A DNA stretch of 45,000 nt from Rhodobacterales bacterium HKCCSP123 (lineage in GTDB: Bacteria > Pseudomonadota > Alphaproteobacteria > Rhodobacterales > Rhodobacteraceae), in NCBI GenBank assembly GCA_015689745.1, contig WVSO01000001.1, positions 1-45,000 on the forward strand, given 5' to 3'. The notes under the pieces are model-generated. The model worked only from the letters and a program-made list of their open reading frames with translations. It was not told the DNA's origin and searched no databases. Each line of letters opens with the position of its first letter. The first letter of the stretch is position 1. Both the position numbers and the translations under genes were made by a program. Of this stretch, positions 25,817 through 34,257 are shown in pieces.

Positions 25817-27049
25817 TTACCCTTCGATTAGGATGGCGCGGAAGTCGTTGACATTTGTGAGCGTCGGACCGGGCACCACCTGCCGGTTGATCTTGTAGAA
25901 GAAAGTGTGGGCATCGTTGGTGGCAAGCGCCTGTGCCGGATCGACGCCCGCCTCCTTCGCGCGGGGCAGCGTATCCGGGCCGATGACCGCACCTGCGACC
26001 TCGGCCGCGCCATCGACGCCGTCGGTGTCGCAGGCGATGGCATGGATACCCGGCGCAGCCTCAAGCGCGAGGGCGAGGGCAAGCGCGTATTCCGCATTGG
26101 GGCCGCCCACGCCGTCGCCGCGGCGGGTCACGGTCAGCTCTCCGCCCGACAGGATGACGCGCGGTCCGGTGGCGATGCGGGCCATTGCGGCATGATCGGC
26201 GGCGACCTCGCGTGCCTCGCCCTCGATCGCGTCTCCGAGGATGTCGACGTTGTAGCCATGCGCCCGCGCCAGCTCCGCGGCGGCGGCGAGCGATTGGGCG
26301 GGAGCCGCGTAGATCACGTTTTCCACCCGCGACAGGCGCGGGTCATCGGGGCGGACGGGATCACCGCCGGCGTCCAGGAAGGCCTTGATCGAGGCCGGTG
26401 GCGTGACACGCCACTTGTCGAGCGCGGCCAATGCGCGGGCGGCGCTGCCGTCATGGCCGACGGTGGGTCCGGAAGCGATGTCGCCCGGATCGTCGCCCGG
26501 TACGTCCGAGATGAGCAGCGCGAGCATCCGCGCCGGGTAGGCGGCGGCGGCAAGACGGCCGCCCTTGACCGCCGAGATTTCCTTGCGGATACCGTTGATC
26601 GTTCCGATGGGCGCCCCCGAGGAAAGCAAGGCCTGGGTCAACGCCTGCTTCTCGTCCAGCGTGATGCCGTCCGCCGGCGCACAGAGCAGCGCCGAGCCGC
26701 CGCCCGAGATCAGCGCAAGGACGAAATCCCCCTCGTCCAGCGTTGCGAGCAGGTCGAGCATGCGGCGCGTCGCCCGGACGCCTGCCATGTCGGGAACGGG
26801 ATGCGCCGCCTCGACGATCTCTATGCCGCGGCAAGGCCGGGCATACCCGTAGCGCGTGATGACAAGCCCCTCGCAGGGGCCCCATGCGGCCTCGACCGCC
26901 TCGGCCATGCGGGCGCTGGCCTTTCCGGCCCCGATCACGACGACACGGCCGGCGGGCTTCGGTGGAAGAGCCGCGGCGAGGCTTTGCATCGGGTCGGCAA
27001 CGGCCACGGCTCGGTCGAACATCGCGCGGAGCAAGTCGGGTGGTGTCAC
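25817..27049 (-). CDS. Glycerate 2-kinase (MOFRL/TtuD type)
   Basis: A 410-residue enzyme of the glycerate kinase type-2 family, which phosphorylates D-glycerate to 2-phosphoglycerate; older annotations call it hydroxypyruvate reductase TtuD. VVVIGAGKASARMAEAVE (34-51), LISGGGSALLCAPADGITL and the MOFRL block GGPNAEYALALALAL ... ACDTDGVDGAAEVAGAV are present. The GTG at 27049 overlaps the LacI-type gene stop (GTGA). In this operon it would feed a C3 acid from sugar oxidation into lower glycolysis. Confidence 0.88.
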   Translation of the reverse strand: MTPPDLLRAMFDRAVAVADPMQSLAAALPPKPAGRVVVIGAGKASARMAEAVEAAWGPCEGLVITRYGYARPCRGIEIVEAAHPVPDMAGVRATRRMLDLLATLDEGDFVLALISGGGSALLCAPADGITLDEKQALTQALLSSGAPIGTINGIRKEISAVKGGRLAAAAYPARMLALLISDVPGDDPGDIASGPTVGHDGSAARALAALDKWRVTPPASIKAFLDAGGDPVRPDDPRLSRVENVIYAAPAQSLAAAAELARAHGYNVDILGDAIEGEAREVAADHAAMARIATGPRVILSGGELTVTRRGDGVGGPNAEYALALALALEAAPGIHAIACDTDGVDGAAEVAGAVIGPDTLPRAKEAGVDPAQALATNDAHTFFYKINRQVVPGPTLTNVNDFRAILIEG

Positions 27050-28059
27050 GTGGCTTCCCCGGTGCTGGAGGTGCGGGCGATCAGGCGAACAGGCATGCGC
27101 ATTTCGGGCTCCGGGCGCTTTCCCTCGACCATCCAGGCCAGGAGCCGGGTGGCGGTGTCCTGCGCGAACTGCGCGATATCGCAGGAGACGGAGGAAAGCT
27201 GAGGCCAGCTTTGCGCGGCCTCTTCGATATCGTCGAAGCCGACGACTCGGAACTCGGTGCCAACCGGGCGCCCGGCGCGCGCGAAACCCGCGATCAGGCC
27301 AAGCGCCACGAGGTCGTTGAAACAGACGGCGGCGTCGATCTCCGGGTGCTCGGCGATCAGGGTCTCGGCCATTTCCATGCCGAAGGCACGGGAGGATTTG
27401 CCGTGTAGCGCGACTTGCTCGAGGCCCTCCTTCCTGAGGACCTCGCGCCAGCCGGACTTGCGCTCACGCGTGATGGCGCGGCCAGGCAAGCCGCCGACGA
27501 AGGCGACATTCTGCGCGCCCTTCTGAAGAAGGTGTTGCGTGGCCCTGGCGCTGCCGGTGGCATAGTCGAAGCTCGAGAAGGGGAAGAGGTCGGTGCGCTC
27601 ATCACCCTGCCTCAACACCTGCATCACGGGCAGCCCGCGGCGCGCCAGTTGGTCGAAGGTGTCGCGCGCCTCGCCATAGGCGGGCGAGATGACCATTGCA
27701 GAGACGCCGTGCTCGATCATGGAGCCGACAAGCTTCGCCTGCAATTCGACATCCTCGTCGGAATTGGCGATCACGGTTGCATAGCCCTCGGCCGCCAGCG
27801 CCATCTGCAGCGAGGTCGCGAACTCGGTGAAGAACGGGTTGCGCAGGTCGTTGATGACAAGGCCGACAAGCCCGACCGAGGACGAGCGCAGGTTCGCCGC
27901 GGCGCGGTTGTAGATATAGCCGATCTCGCCCATCGCCTTTTCCACGGCGGCGCGCGTTTCGTCCCGGACCTGCCTCGATCCCTGAAGGACGAGGGACACG
28001 GTGGATTTCGACACGCCCGCGCGGGCGGCGACATCCATGATGGTCGGACGACGGTTCAT
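27046..28059 (-). CDS. LacI-family repressor of block A (probable local regulator)
   Basis: A 337-residue repressor. The helix-turn-helix TIMDVAARAGVSKSTVSLVL (6-25) and hinge NRAAANLRSS are followed by a periplasmic-binding-protein-like sensor domain (GLVINDLRNPFF ... VVGFDDIEEAAQSWP). It lies inside the operon it probably controls, after the DUF993 gene and before glycerate kinase. The best target is the palindrome ATTGGATCGTTCCAAT, found upstream of both block A and block C, with the central CG expected for this family. The pairing is inference; the second LacI gene has its own differing operators. I chose the ATG at 28059; the upstream extension lacks homology. Confidence 0.9.
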   Translation of the reverse strand: MNRRPTIMDVAARAGVSKSTVSLVLQGSRQVRDETRAAVEKAMGEIGYIYNRAAANLRSSSVGLVGLVINDLRNPFFTEFATSLQMALAAEGYATVIANSDEDVELQAKLVGSMIEHGVSAMVISPAYGEARDTFDQLARRGLPVMQVLRQGDERTDLFPFSSFDYATGSARATQHLLQKGAQNVAFVGGLPGRAITRERKSGWREVLRKEGLEQVALHGKSSRAFGMEMAETLIAEHPEIDAAVCFNDLVALGLIAGFARAGRPVGTEFRVVGFDDIEEAAQSWPQLSSVSCDIAQFAQDTATRLLAWMVEGKRPEPEMRMPVRLIARTSSTGEAT

Positions 28060-28069
28060 GGCGACCTTG

Positions 28070-29248
28070 TTAGCCGCCGATCCCGTGCATGGCCAGAAGG
28101 CTCCGCATCCGCGCCTCGGCAAGATCGGGGCGTGTCAGAAGCCGGGCCTTGTCGGCGAGGCGGTAGACCTCGGCGTAATGGCTGATCTCGCGCGAGGACT
28201 GGAATCCGCCCGGCATGATGAAATGCGTCTGCGTTCCGTTCAGCCAGCTCAGGAAGGCGATGCCCGCCTTGTAGTACTGCGTGGGCGCCTTGAAGATCTC
28301 GCGGCTGAGCGGGACGGTCGGGGCCAAGAGCGCGTGATAGGTGTCGCTCTCGCCCTTCGCCAGCGCCTCGAGGGCCTGGGCAGCGGCGGGAGCTATGGCG
28401 GCGAAGATGCCGAGAAGCGCGTGGGAATGGTGGGTGCCGTCACCCTCGATCAGGGCGGCGTAGTTGAAATCGTCGCCTGTATAAAGGCGAACGCCCTCGG
28501 GCAGCTTCGCGCGGAACCCTTCCTCGTGCGACTGGTCGAGCAGGCTGATCTTGATGCCGTCGACCTGTGCCGCGTGACGCGTGATCAGGTCGAGGACGAT
28601 GCCATTCGCCGCCTCGACATCCCTTGCACCCCAGTATCCCGTAAGGGCGGGGTCGAACATGGCGCCAAGCCAGTGCAGGATCACGGGCTCGCGAGATTCT
28701 TCTATAAGAGTGTCGTAGACGCGGGCGTAGTCCTCCGGCCCGGCGCCGATCGCGGGAAGGGCGCGGGTCGCCATGAGGATGATCTGCCCGCCCGCGGCCT
28801 CGATCGCCTGCATCTGGGTGCGGTAGGCGTCGATGATCGCCTCGACACTGGTCAACTCGTCGAGGGCTTTGTGATCGGTCCCCGCCCCGCAGGCGACGCG
28901 GGGCTTCATCGGGTGGGCCTTTGCCTCGCGCATGGTGCGCTCGATCAGTTCCTTCGCGGTCGCCCAATCCACCCCCATGCCGCGCTGCGCGGTGTCCATC
29001 GCCTCGGCGAGGCCAAGGCCCTGGTCCCAGAGCGTGTGGCGGAAGGCGAGCGTCGCGTCCCAATCGACGGCGGGGCGACCCTGCCACGGGTCGCGCTCGG
29101 CCAGAGGGTCGGAAATGACATGGGCGGCGGCAAAGGCCGTGCGGGTCAGTGGCACGGCGGGCGCGCGCGGGGTCAGGGGATCGCCCGCAAGGCGGTAGTC
29201 TTGAAGCGTTCCGGCGTAAGTCGGCAGCAGCACGTCAGGCCCTCGCAT
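28070..29248 (-). CDS. DUF993 protein, dihydrodipicolinate-synthase-like lyase
   Basis: A 392-residue TIM-barrel protein of the DUF993 group, remote from DapA/NanA class I aldolases. VDGIKISLLDQ places Lys233 where DapA has its Schiff-base lysine (IKEATGD), and LYTGDDFNYAALIEGDGTHHSHALLGI matches the DapA GDD/G-rich segment. The DapA tyrosine block YNVPxRT is replaced by LHWLGAMFD. A retro-aldol or dehydratase on a keto sugar acid is likely; no defined reaction is known to me. It overlaps the GMC stop by 14 bases and precedes the LacI gene by 10. Confidence 0.78.
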   Translation of the reverse strand: MRGPDVLLPTYAGTLQDYRLAGDPLTPRAPAVPLTRTAFAAAHVISDPLAERDPWQGRPAVDWDATLAFRHTLWDQGLGLAEAMDTAQRGMGVDWATAKELIERTMREAKAHPMKPRVACGAGTDHKALDELTSVEAIIDAYRTQMQAIEAAGGQIILMATRALPAIGAGPEDYARVYDTLIEESREPVILHWLGAMFDPALTGYWGARDVEAANGIVLDLITRHAAQVDGIKISLLDQSHEEGFRAKLPEGVRLYTGDDFNYAALIEGDGTHHSHALLGIFAAIAPAAAQALEALAKGESDTYHALLAPTVPLSREIFKAPTQYYKAGIAFLSWLNGTQTHFIMPGGFQSSREISHYAEVYRLADKARLLTRPDLAEARMRSLLAMHGIGG

Positions 29249-30821
29249 CTTCGCGGATCATGTCGGCGGCTTTCTCGCCGATCATGATCGCCGCGGCATT
29301 GGTGTTGGACGAAATCACCTTCGGCATGATCGAGTTGTCCACGACGCGCAGGCGCTCGATGCCGTTCAGGCGCAGGCGCGTATCCACCACCGCGGCCGGG
29401 TCGCTGCCCATCTGGCAGGTGCCCGCGCAATGGTGCGACGTCTTCGAGTGTTCGCAGATGAAGTCGTAATATTCCTCGTCGGTCTTCACGTCCGGACCCG
29501 GCAGGCGCTCGGCCAGCACGTATTTTGACAGCGGCCCCTGCGCCATGATCTCCTGCGTCAACTTCAGGCCGCGGATCGACATCTCGCGGTCTTGTGGATC
29601 GGACAGGTAGTTCGGGTCGATCAGCGGGGCCGCGGCGGGGTCGGAGGAGGCGAGCCGCACCGTCCCCCGCGACCGCGGGCGCAAGTAGCAGGAATTCAGC
29701 GTCACCCCGCCCTGCGGCATGACCGCGACGCCCTTCTCGATCCCGGTGCCCAGCCCGAGGTGGAACTGGATATCGGGCGAACGCGCGTTCGGGTCGGCGT
29801 ACCAGAATCCACCCGTCTCGAAGAGCGACGAGGCAACCGGCCCCTTCCGCGTCAGCAGGTATTGGAGGCCGGCCAGCACGGCCATGTGAGGCTTGGCATA
29901 GCGGTCGTAGCTGTAGGGACCCCTCAGTTCGGAGATGCAGTAGAGGTCGAGGTGATCCTGCAGGTTCTCGCCCACCTGCGGCTGGTCTAGAACCACGTCG
30001 ATGCCGAGCGCGTGCAGATGATCCGCAGGGCCGATGCCCGACAGCTGCAACAGCCGTGGCGAGCCGATGGCACCGCCACTGAGCAACACCTCCTGCGCGG
30101 CGGTCAGGCGGGTGCCGTCGGTCAGCTCCACCCCGGTAGCGCGCCCGCCTTCGACCGTGATCCGCCGCACCTGCGCGCCGGTGCGGACGGTCAGGTTCGG
30201 GCGGCCCTCGTTCGGGGCGACATAGGCCATCGCGGCGGACGACCGACGCGCATTGCGCTGCGTCAGCTGGTAGTAGCAGACGCCGTCCTGCATCTCGCCG
30301 TTGATGTCCATATTGCGGGGGATGCCGAGCTGTGCCGCAGCCTCGAAATAGGCCTCGCAGATCGGCAGGGGTGCGATGGGCTGCGAGACGCCGAGCGGGC
30401 CGCCCTTGCCGTGGTAGCGGTTGTCGTAAGTGTCGTTGTCCTCGGCCTTGCGGAACCAGGGCAGCACATCCTCGTAGGACCAGCCGTCGCAGCCCATCTG
30501 CCGCCATTCGTCGTAATCCTGCGCGTTCCCGCGCGTGTAGATCTGCGCGTTCAGGGACGAGCCGCCGCCGATCACCTTGCCTTGCGTGTAGTTGAAGACG
30601 CGGTTCTTCATGTGGCGTTGGGGCACGGTCTCCCACCCCCAGGACCCCAGCCCCTTGGTCATCTTCGCAAAACCCGCGGGCAGGTGGTAAAGCGGGTTGC
30701 GGTCGCGGCCCCCGGCCTCGAGCAGGAGAACGGTGGCCGCCGGGTCTTCGCTGAGGCGCCCGGCCAGCACGCACCCGGCGCTGCCGCCGCCGATGATGAT
30801 GTAGTCGAAACCTTCGGCCAT
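29235..30821 (-). CDS. GMC-family oxidoreductase (choline-dehydrogenase-like subgroup)
   Basis: A 528-residue flavoprotein. FDYIIIGGGSAGCVLAGRL (5-23) binds FAD; GKVIGGGSSLNAQIYTRG (81-98) is the first GMC signature and LLSGGAIGSPRLLQLSGIG the second. Catalytic-region SHHCAGTCQMG and NTNAAAIMIGEKAADMI lie at the C-terminus. Relatives oxidise choline, PEG or long-chain alcohols; substrate here is unknown, and the carbohydrate operon suggests a polyol or sugar. No signal peptide, so cytoplasmic or membrane-peripheral, probably passing electrons to quinone. Confidence 0.88.
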   Translation of the reverse strand: MAEGFDYIIIGGGSAGCVLAGRLSEDPAATVLLLEAGGRDRNPLYHLPAGFAKMTKGLGSWGWETVPQRHMKNRVFNYTQGKVIGGGSSLNAQIYTRGNAQDYDEWRQMGCDGWSYEDVLPWFRKAEDNDTYDNRYHGKGGPLGVSQPIAPLPICEAYFEAAAQLGIPRNMDINGEMQDGVCYYQLTQRNARRSSAAMAYVAPNEGRPNLTVRTGAQVRRITVEGGRATGVELTDGTRLTAAQEVLLSGGAIGSPRLLQLSGIGPADHLHALGIDVVLDQPQVGENLQDHLDLYCISELRGPYSYDRYAKPHMAVLAGLQYLLTRKGPVASSLFETGGFWYADPNARSPDIQFHLGLGTGIEKGVAVMPQGGVTLNSCYLRPRSRGTVRLASSDPAAAPLIDPNYLSDPQDREMSIRGLKLTQEIMAQGPLSKYVLAERLPGPDVKTDEEYYDFICEHSKTSHHCAGTCQMGSDPAAVVDTRLRLNGIERLRVVDNSIMPKVISSNTNAAAIMIGEKAADMIREDARA

Positions 30822-30830
30822 GGTTGTCCC

Positions 30831-31571
30831 CTAAAGCCGGTGGATGGAAAGCCCGCCATCGACGGGGATCACGGCCCCGGTGGCAAAGGCGAAATCGCCG
30901 CTGGCGAGCGGCAGGATGGTTCTTGCGATATCGTCAGGCGTGCCCCAGCGGCGCGCGGGCACAAGGCCGTCGGCGATGCGTTGGTCGTAGCGATCGGCGA
31001 CGGGGGCCGTCATGGGCGTTTCGATGATGCCGGGGCGGATGTCGTACACACCGATGTTCTCTGCGGCGAGGCGGGCGGCGAAGGCCTGTGCCATCATCGC
31101 GGCCCCGGCCTTGGAGATGCAGTATTCCGCGCGGTCGGGCGAGACCATCGTGGCGCTGACCGAGGTGATGAAGCTGATCGAGCGGTAGGGAGCGGGTGGA
31201 AGGGCAAGCATCCGGCGGGCGACTTCTTGTGCAAGAAAGAACGCGCCGCGCAGGTTCACGTCGATGCAGCGGTCGAAGCTGTCGGGCGACATTTCGAGCA
31301 GGTCGCCGCGCCGCATCGCGGGGACGCCCGCGTTGGAAATGAGCGTGGTGACGGGGCCTGTCGCGTCCAGCAACGCGGGGATGCCGGACAGGTCGGACAG
31401 GTCGTGCCGGTGGTAGGTCGCGCCGGGCATCGCGGCCAGGGCCGCCTCGACGGCGGGGGCCTCGGGCGGCTGTTCGGCGGCCAGCACCACCTGCCAGCCC
31501 GCACCATGCAACGCCTGCGCGATGCCAAGGCCGATGCCCTGTTGCCCGCCAGTGATCAGAGCGCGGTTCAT
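30831..31571 (-). CDS. Short-chain dehydrogenase in block A
   Basis: A 246-residue NAD(P)-dependent SDR. TGGQQGIGLGIAQAL (7-21) binds the cofactor, ISNAGVP replaces NNAG, and the catalytic set is SVSATMVSPDRAEYCISKAG (Ser, Tyr, Lys as YCISK). The C-terminus IPVDGGLSIHRL is typical of sugar-polyol SDRs. The ATG at 31571 overlaps the stop of the upstream GMC gene (ATGA); nine bases separate it from the next GMC gene. Likely oxidises or reduces a sugar or sugar acid intermediate. Confidence 0.85.
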   Translation of the reverse strand: MNRALITGGQQGIGLGIAQALHGAGWQVVLAAEQPPEAPAVEAALAAMPGATYHRHDLSDLSGIPALLDATGPVTTLISNAGVPAMRRGDLLEMSPDSFDRCIDVNLRGAFFLAQEVARRMLALPPAPYRSISFITSVSATMVSPDRAEYCISKAGAAMMAQAFAARLAAENIGVYDIRPGIIETPMTAPVADRYDQRIADGLVPARRWGTPDDIARTILPLASGDFAFATGAVIPVDGGLSIHRL

Positions 31572-33043
31572 GCCACCTCCTGCGCGATGCGGTCGGCCTG
31601 CCTCAGCGCCAGCGCCGCGATGGTGAGCGACGGGTTCACCGCAGCCGAGGTCGGCAGAAGCGAGGCGTCGCAGATCCAGAGATTCGGGTGATCGTGGCAG
31701 CGCCCGAACGGGTCGGTGACGCTGGTCGCGGGGTTCTCGCCCAGCCGCGCCGTGCCGCATTGATGCGAGGGCGTGGACCGGTCGAAGGCTTTCGACAAGA
31801 GCACAGGGAAGCCCGCCCGGCGCAGCGCGCCCTTGAGCCTGGCGACAAGCGCCAGGTGCGCCTCCCAATTCGAGCGGCGCCAGTCCAGCACGATGTCGTC
31901 GCCGCGAAGGGTCACGCGGCTGTCGGGCTGCGGCAGGTCCTCGGACATGACGTAGAAGTCGATGGCGCGACCCGCGATCAGCCTTGCCACCGGCCCCGGC
32001 AGCCCCGTTTGCGCGGCAAGGATCGGGGCCGAGACGCGGCCGAGAAGCTGGATGTTGCCCAAGGGCTCGCCCTGCGGCCCGCCGGTCAGGTACCAGTCGT
32101 TCAGCATCAGGGTTTTCTGGTAGACCGATCCGTTCCGCCGCGGCGACAGCGCCAGCAAGGCCGAGGCGTTGTGGTTCATGAAGTTCCGCCCCACCTGGTC
32201 GGAGCGGTTGGCAAGGCCGTTGGGGTGCGCCTCATCCGCCGAGCGCAGCAACAGCGCGGCGGTGTGGACCGCCCCCGCGGCCAGCACGATGCGCGGCGCG
32301 GTGAACCGGCCCTTGTCGGTCGACACGCCGGTCACGCGGTCGCCCTCGGCCTCGAGCCGCTGGACCCTCACGCCGGTTTGAAGCCGCACGTTCGGGTGCT
32401 GCAACGCGAGCGTCAGCGCGGCGGTTTCGGCATCCAGCTTGCCGCCCGTGGTATCCGGGAAGGCATCCCAAGGCGTTTGCGCACGGGCGAGCCAACGGTC
32501 GATGTCCACGGCGAGCGGCAGCGGCGCGGGGTGGAGGCCCGCAGCGCGCAAGCGGCGGTCGAGATCGGCGATGGCGGGTTCGTGCGGCACGGGCGGAAAG
32601 GGGAAGTTCGCCGCGCGCGGCGGATCGGTCGGGTCGACGCCCCCCTGCCCCCGGACCTGGTAGAGCGCCTCGGCGCGGTCATACCAGGGCGCGAGCGTAT
32701 CATAGGGAAAGGGCCAGCCGGGGGTGGTGCCGCCGATGTGGCGGATCGGGGCGAAATCGGCCTCGCGGTAACGGATCATCACCGCGCCGTAGAACTTGGA
32801 ATTGCCGCCGACGAAGGCGTAATTGCCGGGGTTGAAGCGGGTGCCCTCGGGTGTCAGCCATGTCTCGGCGGGGCGGAAATGGCCGCGGGCGAAGATGGCG
32901 GAGGGGTCGCGCGCCTCCGCGCAATCCTCCAGCCGCTGCCCTCGTTCGAGGATCAGGATGCGCAGCCCCGTGGGCGCAAGCCCAGCGGCCAGCGTCGCGC
33001 CCCCCATGCCGGAGCCGACAATGATGACATCGGCGTCGCTCAT
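31568..33043 (-). CDS. GMC-family oxidoreductase (sugar/glucoside dehydrogenase subgroup)
   Basis: A 491-residue flavoprotein and first gene of block A. DVIIVGSGMGGATLAAGL (5-22) binds FAD. The C-terminus PSHQCGTARLG ... NPSLTIAALALRQADRI contains the catalytic His-Asn pair of the subgroup including fructose, gluconate and glucoside-3 dehydrogenases; these act on sugars. It lacks a signal peptide. The ATG at 33043 follows a GGGAGGAT ribosome site, and an operator sits 29 bases upstream. It differs strongly from the other GMC protein two genes downstream, so they likely act on different steps. Confidence 0.87.
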   Translation of the reverse strand: MSDADVIIVGSGMGGATLAAGLAPTGLRILILERGQRLEDCAEARDPSAIFARGHFRPAETWLTPEGTRFNPGNYAFVGGNSKFYGAVMIRYREADFAPIRHIGGTTPGWPFPYDTLAPWYDRAEALYQVRGQGGVDPTDPPRAANFPFPPVPHEPAIADLDRRLRAAGLHPAPLPLAVDIDRWLARAQTPWDAFPDTTGGKLDAETAALTLALQHPNVRLQTGVRVQRLEAEGDRVTGVSTDKGRFTAPRIVLAAGAVHTAALLLRSADEAHPNGLANRSDQVGRNFMNHNASALLALSPRRNGSVYQKTLMLNDWYLTGGPQGEPLGNIQLLGRVSAPILAAQTGLPGPVARLIAGRAIDFYVMSEDLPQPDSRVTLRGDDIVLDWRRSNWEAHLALVARLKGALRRAGFPVLLSKAFDRSTPSHQCGTARLGENPATSVTDPFGRCHDHPNLWICDASLLPTSAAVNPSLTIAALALRQADRIAQEVA

Positions 33044-33063
33044 CCGATCCTCCCTTGGTGGAA

Positions 33064-33087
33064 CAATAGCTATTGGATCGTTCCAAA
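33064..33087. promoter_or_regulatory. LacI-type operator of block A, overlapping a perfect palindrome
   Basis: ATTGGATCGTTCCAA at 33072-33086 is a near-perfect palindrome centred on CG, repeated exactly at 43579-43593 before block C. It sits 29 bases before the GMC start, where it would block promoter or early transcription. The same stretch overlaps a perfect 12-base palindrome CAATAGCTATTG at 33064-33075, specific to this site. The block-internal LacI protein is the likely binder. Confidence 0.7.
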
Positions 33088-33100
33088 TCCAGCCCGAAAA

Positions 33101-33132
33101 GAAACCCGCGACCATGCCGGGGCGCGGGTTTC
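33101..33132 (-). terminator. Intrinsic terminator of the ABC transporter operon
   Basis: GAAACCCGCG (33101-33110) and CGCGGGTTTC (33123-33132) are exact reverse complements around a 12-base loop. Read on the minus strand, the hairpin is followed by TTTTC, a short U-rich tract. It starts four bases after the ATPase gene stop and separates the transporter operon from block A. Confidence 0.75.
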
Positions 33133-33136
33133 CGTG

Positions 33137-34252
33137 TCAGCCGATCCGCTCTTCCGTCTTCGGGTCGAAGAGCACGGCCTTGTCCATGTTCACCGCGAAC
33201 TCGAAGGGCTGTCCCGGGTGCACGTCGGCGTCGGCCCGCATCCGCGCGATGCAATCCTTGCCCGACAGCGTCATGGTCACGAACGTGTCCGCGCCCGCCG
33301 GCTCGGTGACGGTCACGCCATTGGTGAAGCCCTGGATGTTGCGCGCGTTGCGGTCCGCCCCTTCCGGGTCGGTGATCGCCTCGGGACGGATGCCGAGGAA
33401 CACGTCCGCGTCCTTGTAGGACTGGTAGGCCGCGGGCGCGTTCTCGATCCGAAGCGCGATCTCCTGCCCCTCGGCGCCCGTCAGCACCGCATGGAGCGCG
33501 CCGTTCCGCTCGACCAGCTTCGCGGGCAGGACGTTCATCGCGGGGCTGCCCATGAAGGTCGCCACGAACAGGTTCGCGGGGCTGTCGTAGATTTCCTTGG
33601 GCGTGCCGAGTTGCTGCACGTAGCCGTCATACATCACCGCGATCCGGGTCGAGAGGGTCATCGCCTCGATCTGGTCGTGGGTCACGTAAACGATGGTGGT
33701 GCCAAGCCGCTGGTGCAGCTTCTTGATCTCGGTCCGCATGTCGACGCGCAGCTTCGCGTCGAGGTTCGAGAGCGGCTCGTCGAACAGGAACACGTCGGGA
33801 TTGCGTACCAGCGCGCGCCCCATCGCGACCCGCTGGCGCTGGCCGCCCGACAACTGGCCGGGCTTGCGCGTCAGCAAAGGCTCGATCTGGAGGAGCTGCG
33901 CCACCTCCTTCATTGCCTTGTCGCGCTCCTCCTTCGGGGTGCCGTGCATCTCGAGGCCGAAGGTGATGTTCTGGCCCACCGTCATGTTCGGATAGAGCGC
34001 GTAGGACTGGAACACCATGGCGATGTTGCGCTTCGACGGGTGGACCCCGTTCATCACGCGGTCCTTGATCTTGATCTCGCCCGAGGTGATCCCCTCGAGC
34101 CCCGCGATCATGTTGAGAAGCGTGGACTTGCCACAGCCCGAGGGGCCGACAAGGACGAGGAATTCCCCCTCCTCCACCGAGATATCGACCCGGTGCAGCA
34201 CCTCGACGGCGCCGTAGGACTTGGTGACGTTGTCGATGTCGAGGAAGCCCAT
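33137..34252 (-). CDS. CUT1 sugar ABC transporter ATPase (MalK/UgpC type)
   Basis: A 371-residue cytoplasmic ATPase. Walker A GPSGCGKST (36-44), signature LSGGQRQRV, Walker B VFLFDEPLSNLD and the switch His in YVTHDQIEAM are intact. A C-terminal OB-type regulatory domain of about 130 residues follows, as in MalK/UgpC, which may contact regulators. It is five bases after a permease gene and ends the transporter operon at a terminator. Powers import through the two adjacent permeases; substrate read from the binding protein is a gluco-type sugar. Confidence 0.93.
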   Translation of the reverse strand: MGFLDIDNVTKSYGAVEVLHRVDISVEEGEFLVLVGPSGCGKSTLLNMIAGLEGITSGEIKIKDRVMNGVHPSKRNIAMVFQSYALYPNMTVGQNITFGLEMHGTPKEERDKAMKEVAQLLQIEPLLTRKPGQLSGGQRQRVAMGRALVRNPDVFLFDEPLSNLDAKLRVDMRTEIKKLHQRLGTTIVYVTHDQIEAMTLSTRIAVMYDGYVQQLGTPKEIYDSPANLFVATFMGSPAMNVLPAKLVERNGALHAVLTGAEGQEIALRIENAPAAYQSYKDADVFLGIRPEAITDPEGADRNARNIQGFTNGVTVTEPAGADTFVTMTLSGKDCIARMRADADVHPGQPFEFAVNMDKAVLFDPKTEERIG

Positions 34253-34257
34253 GGTGT

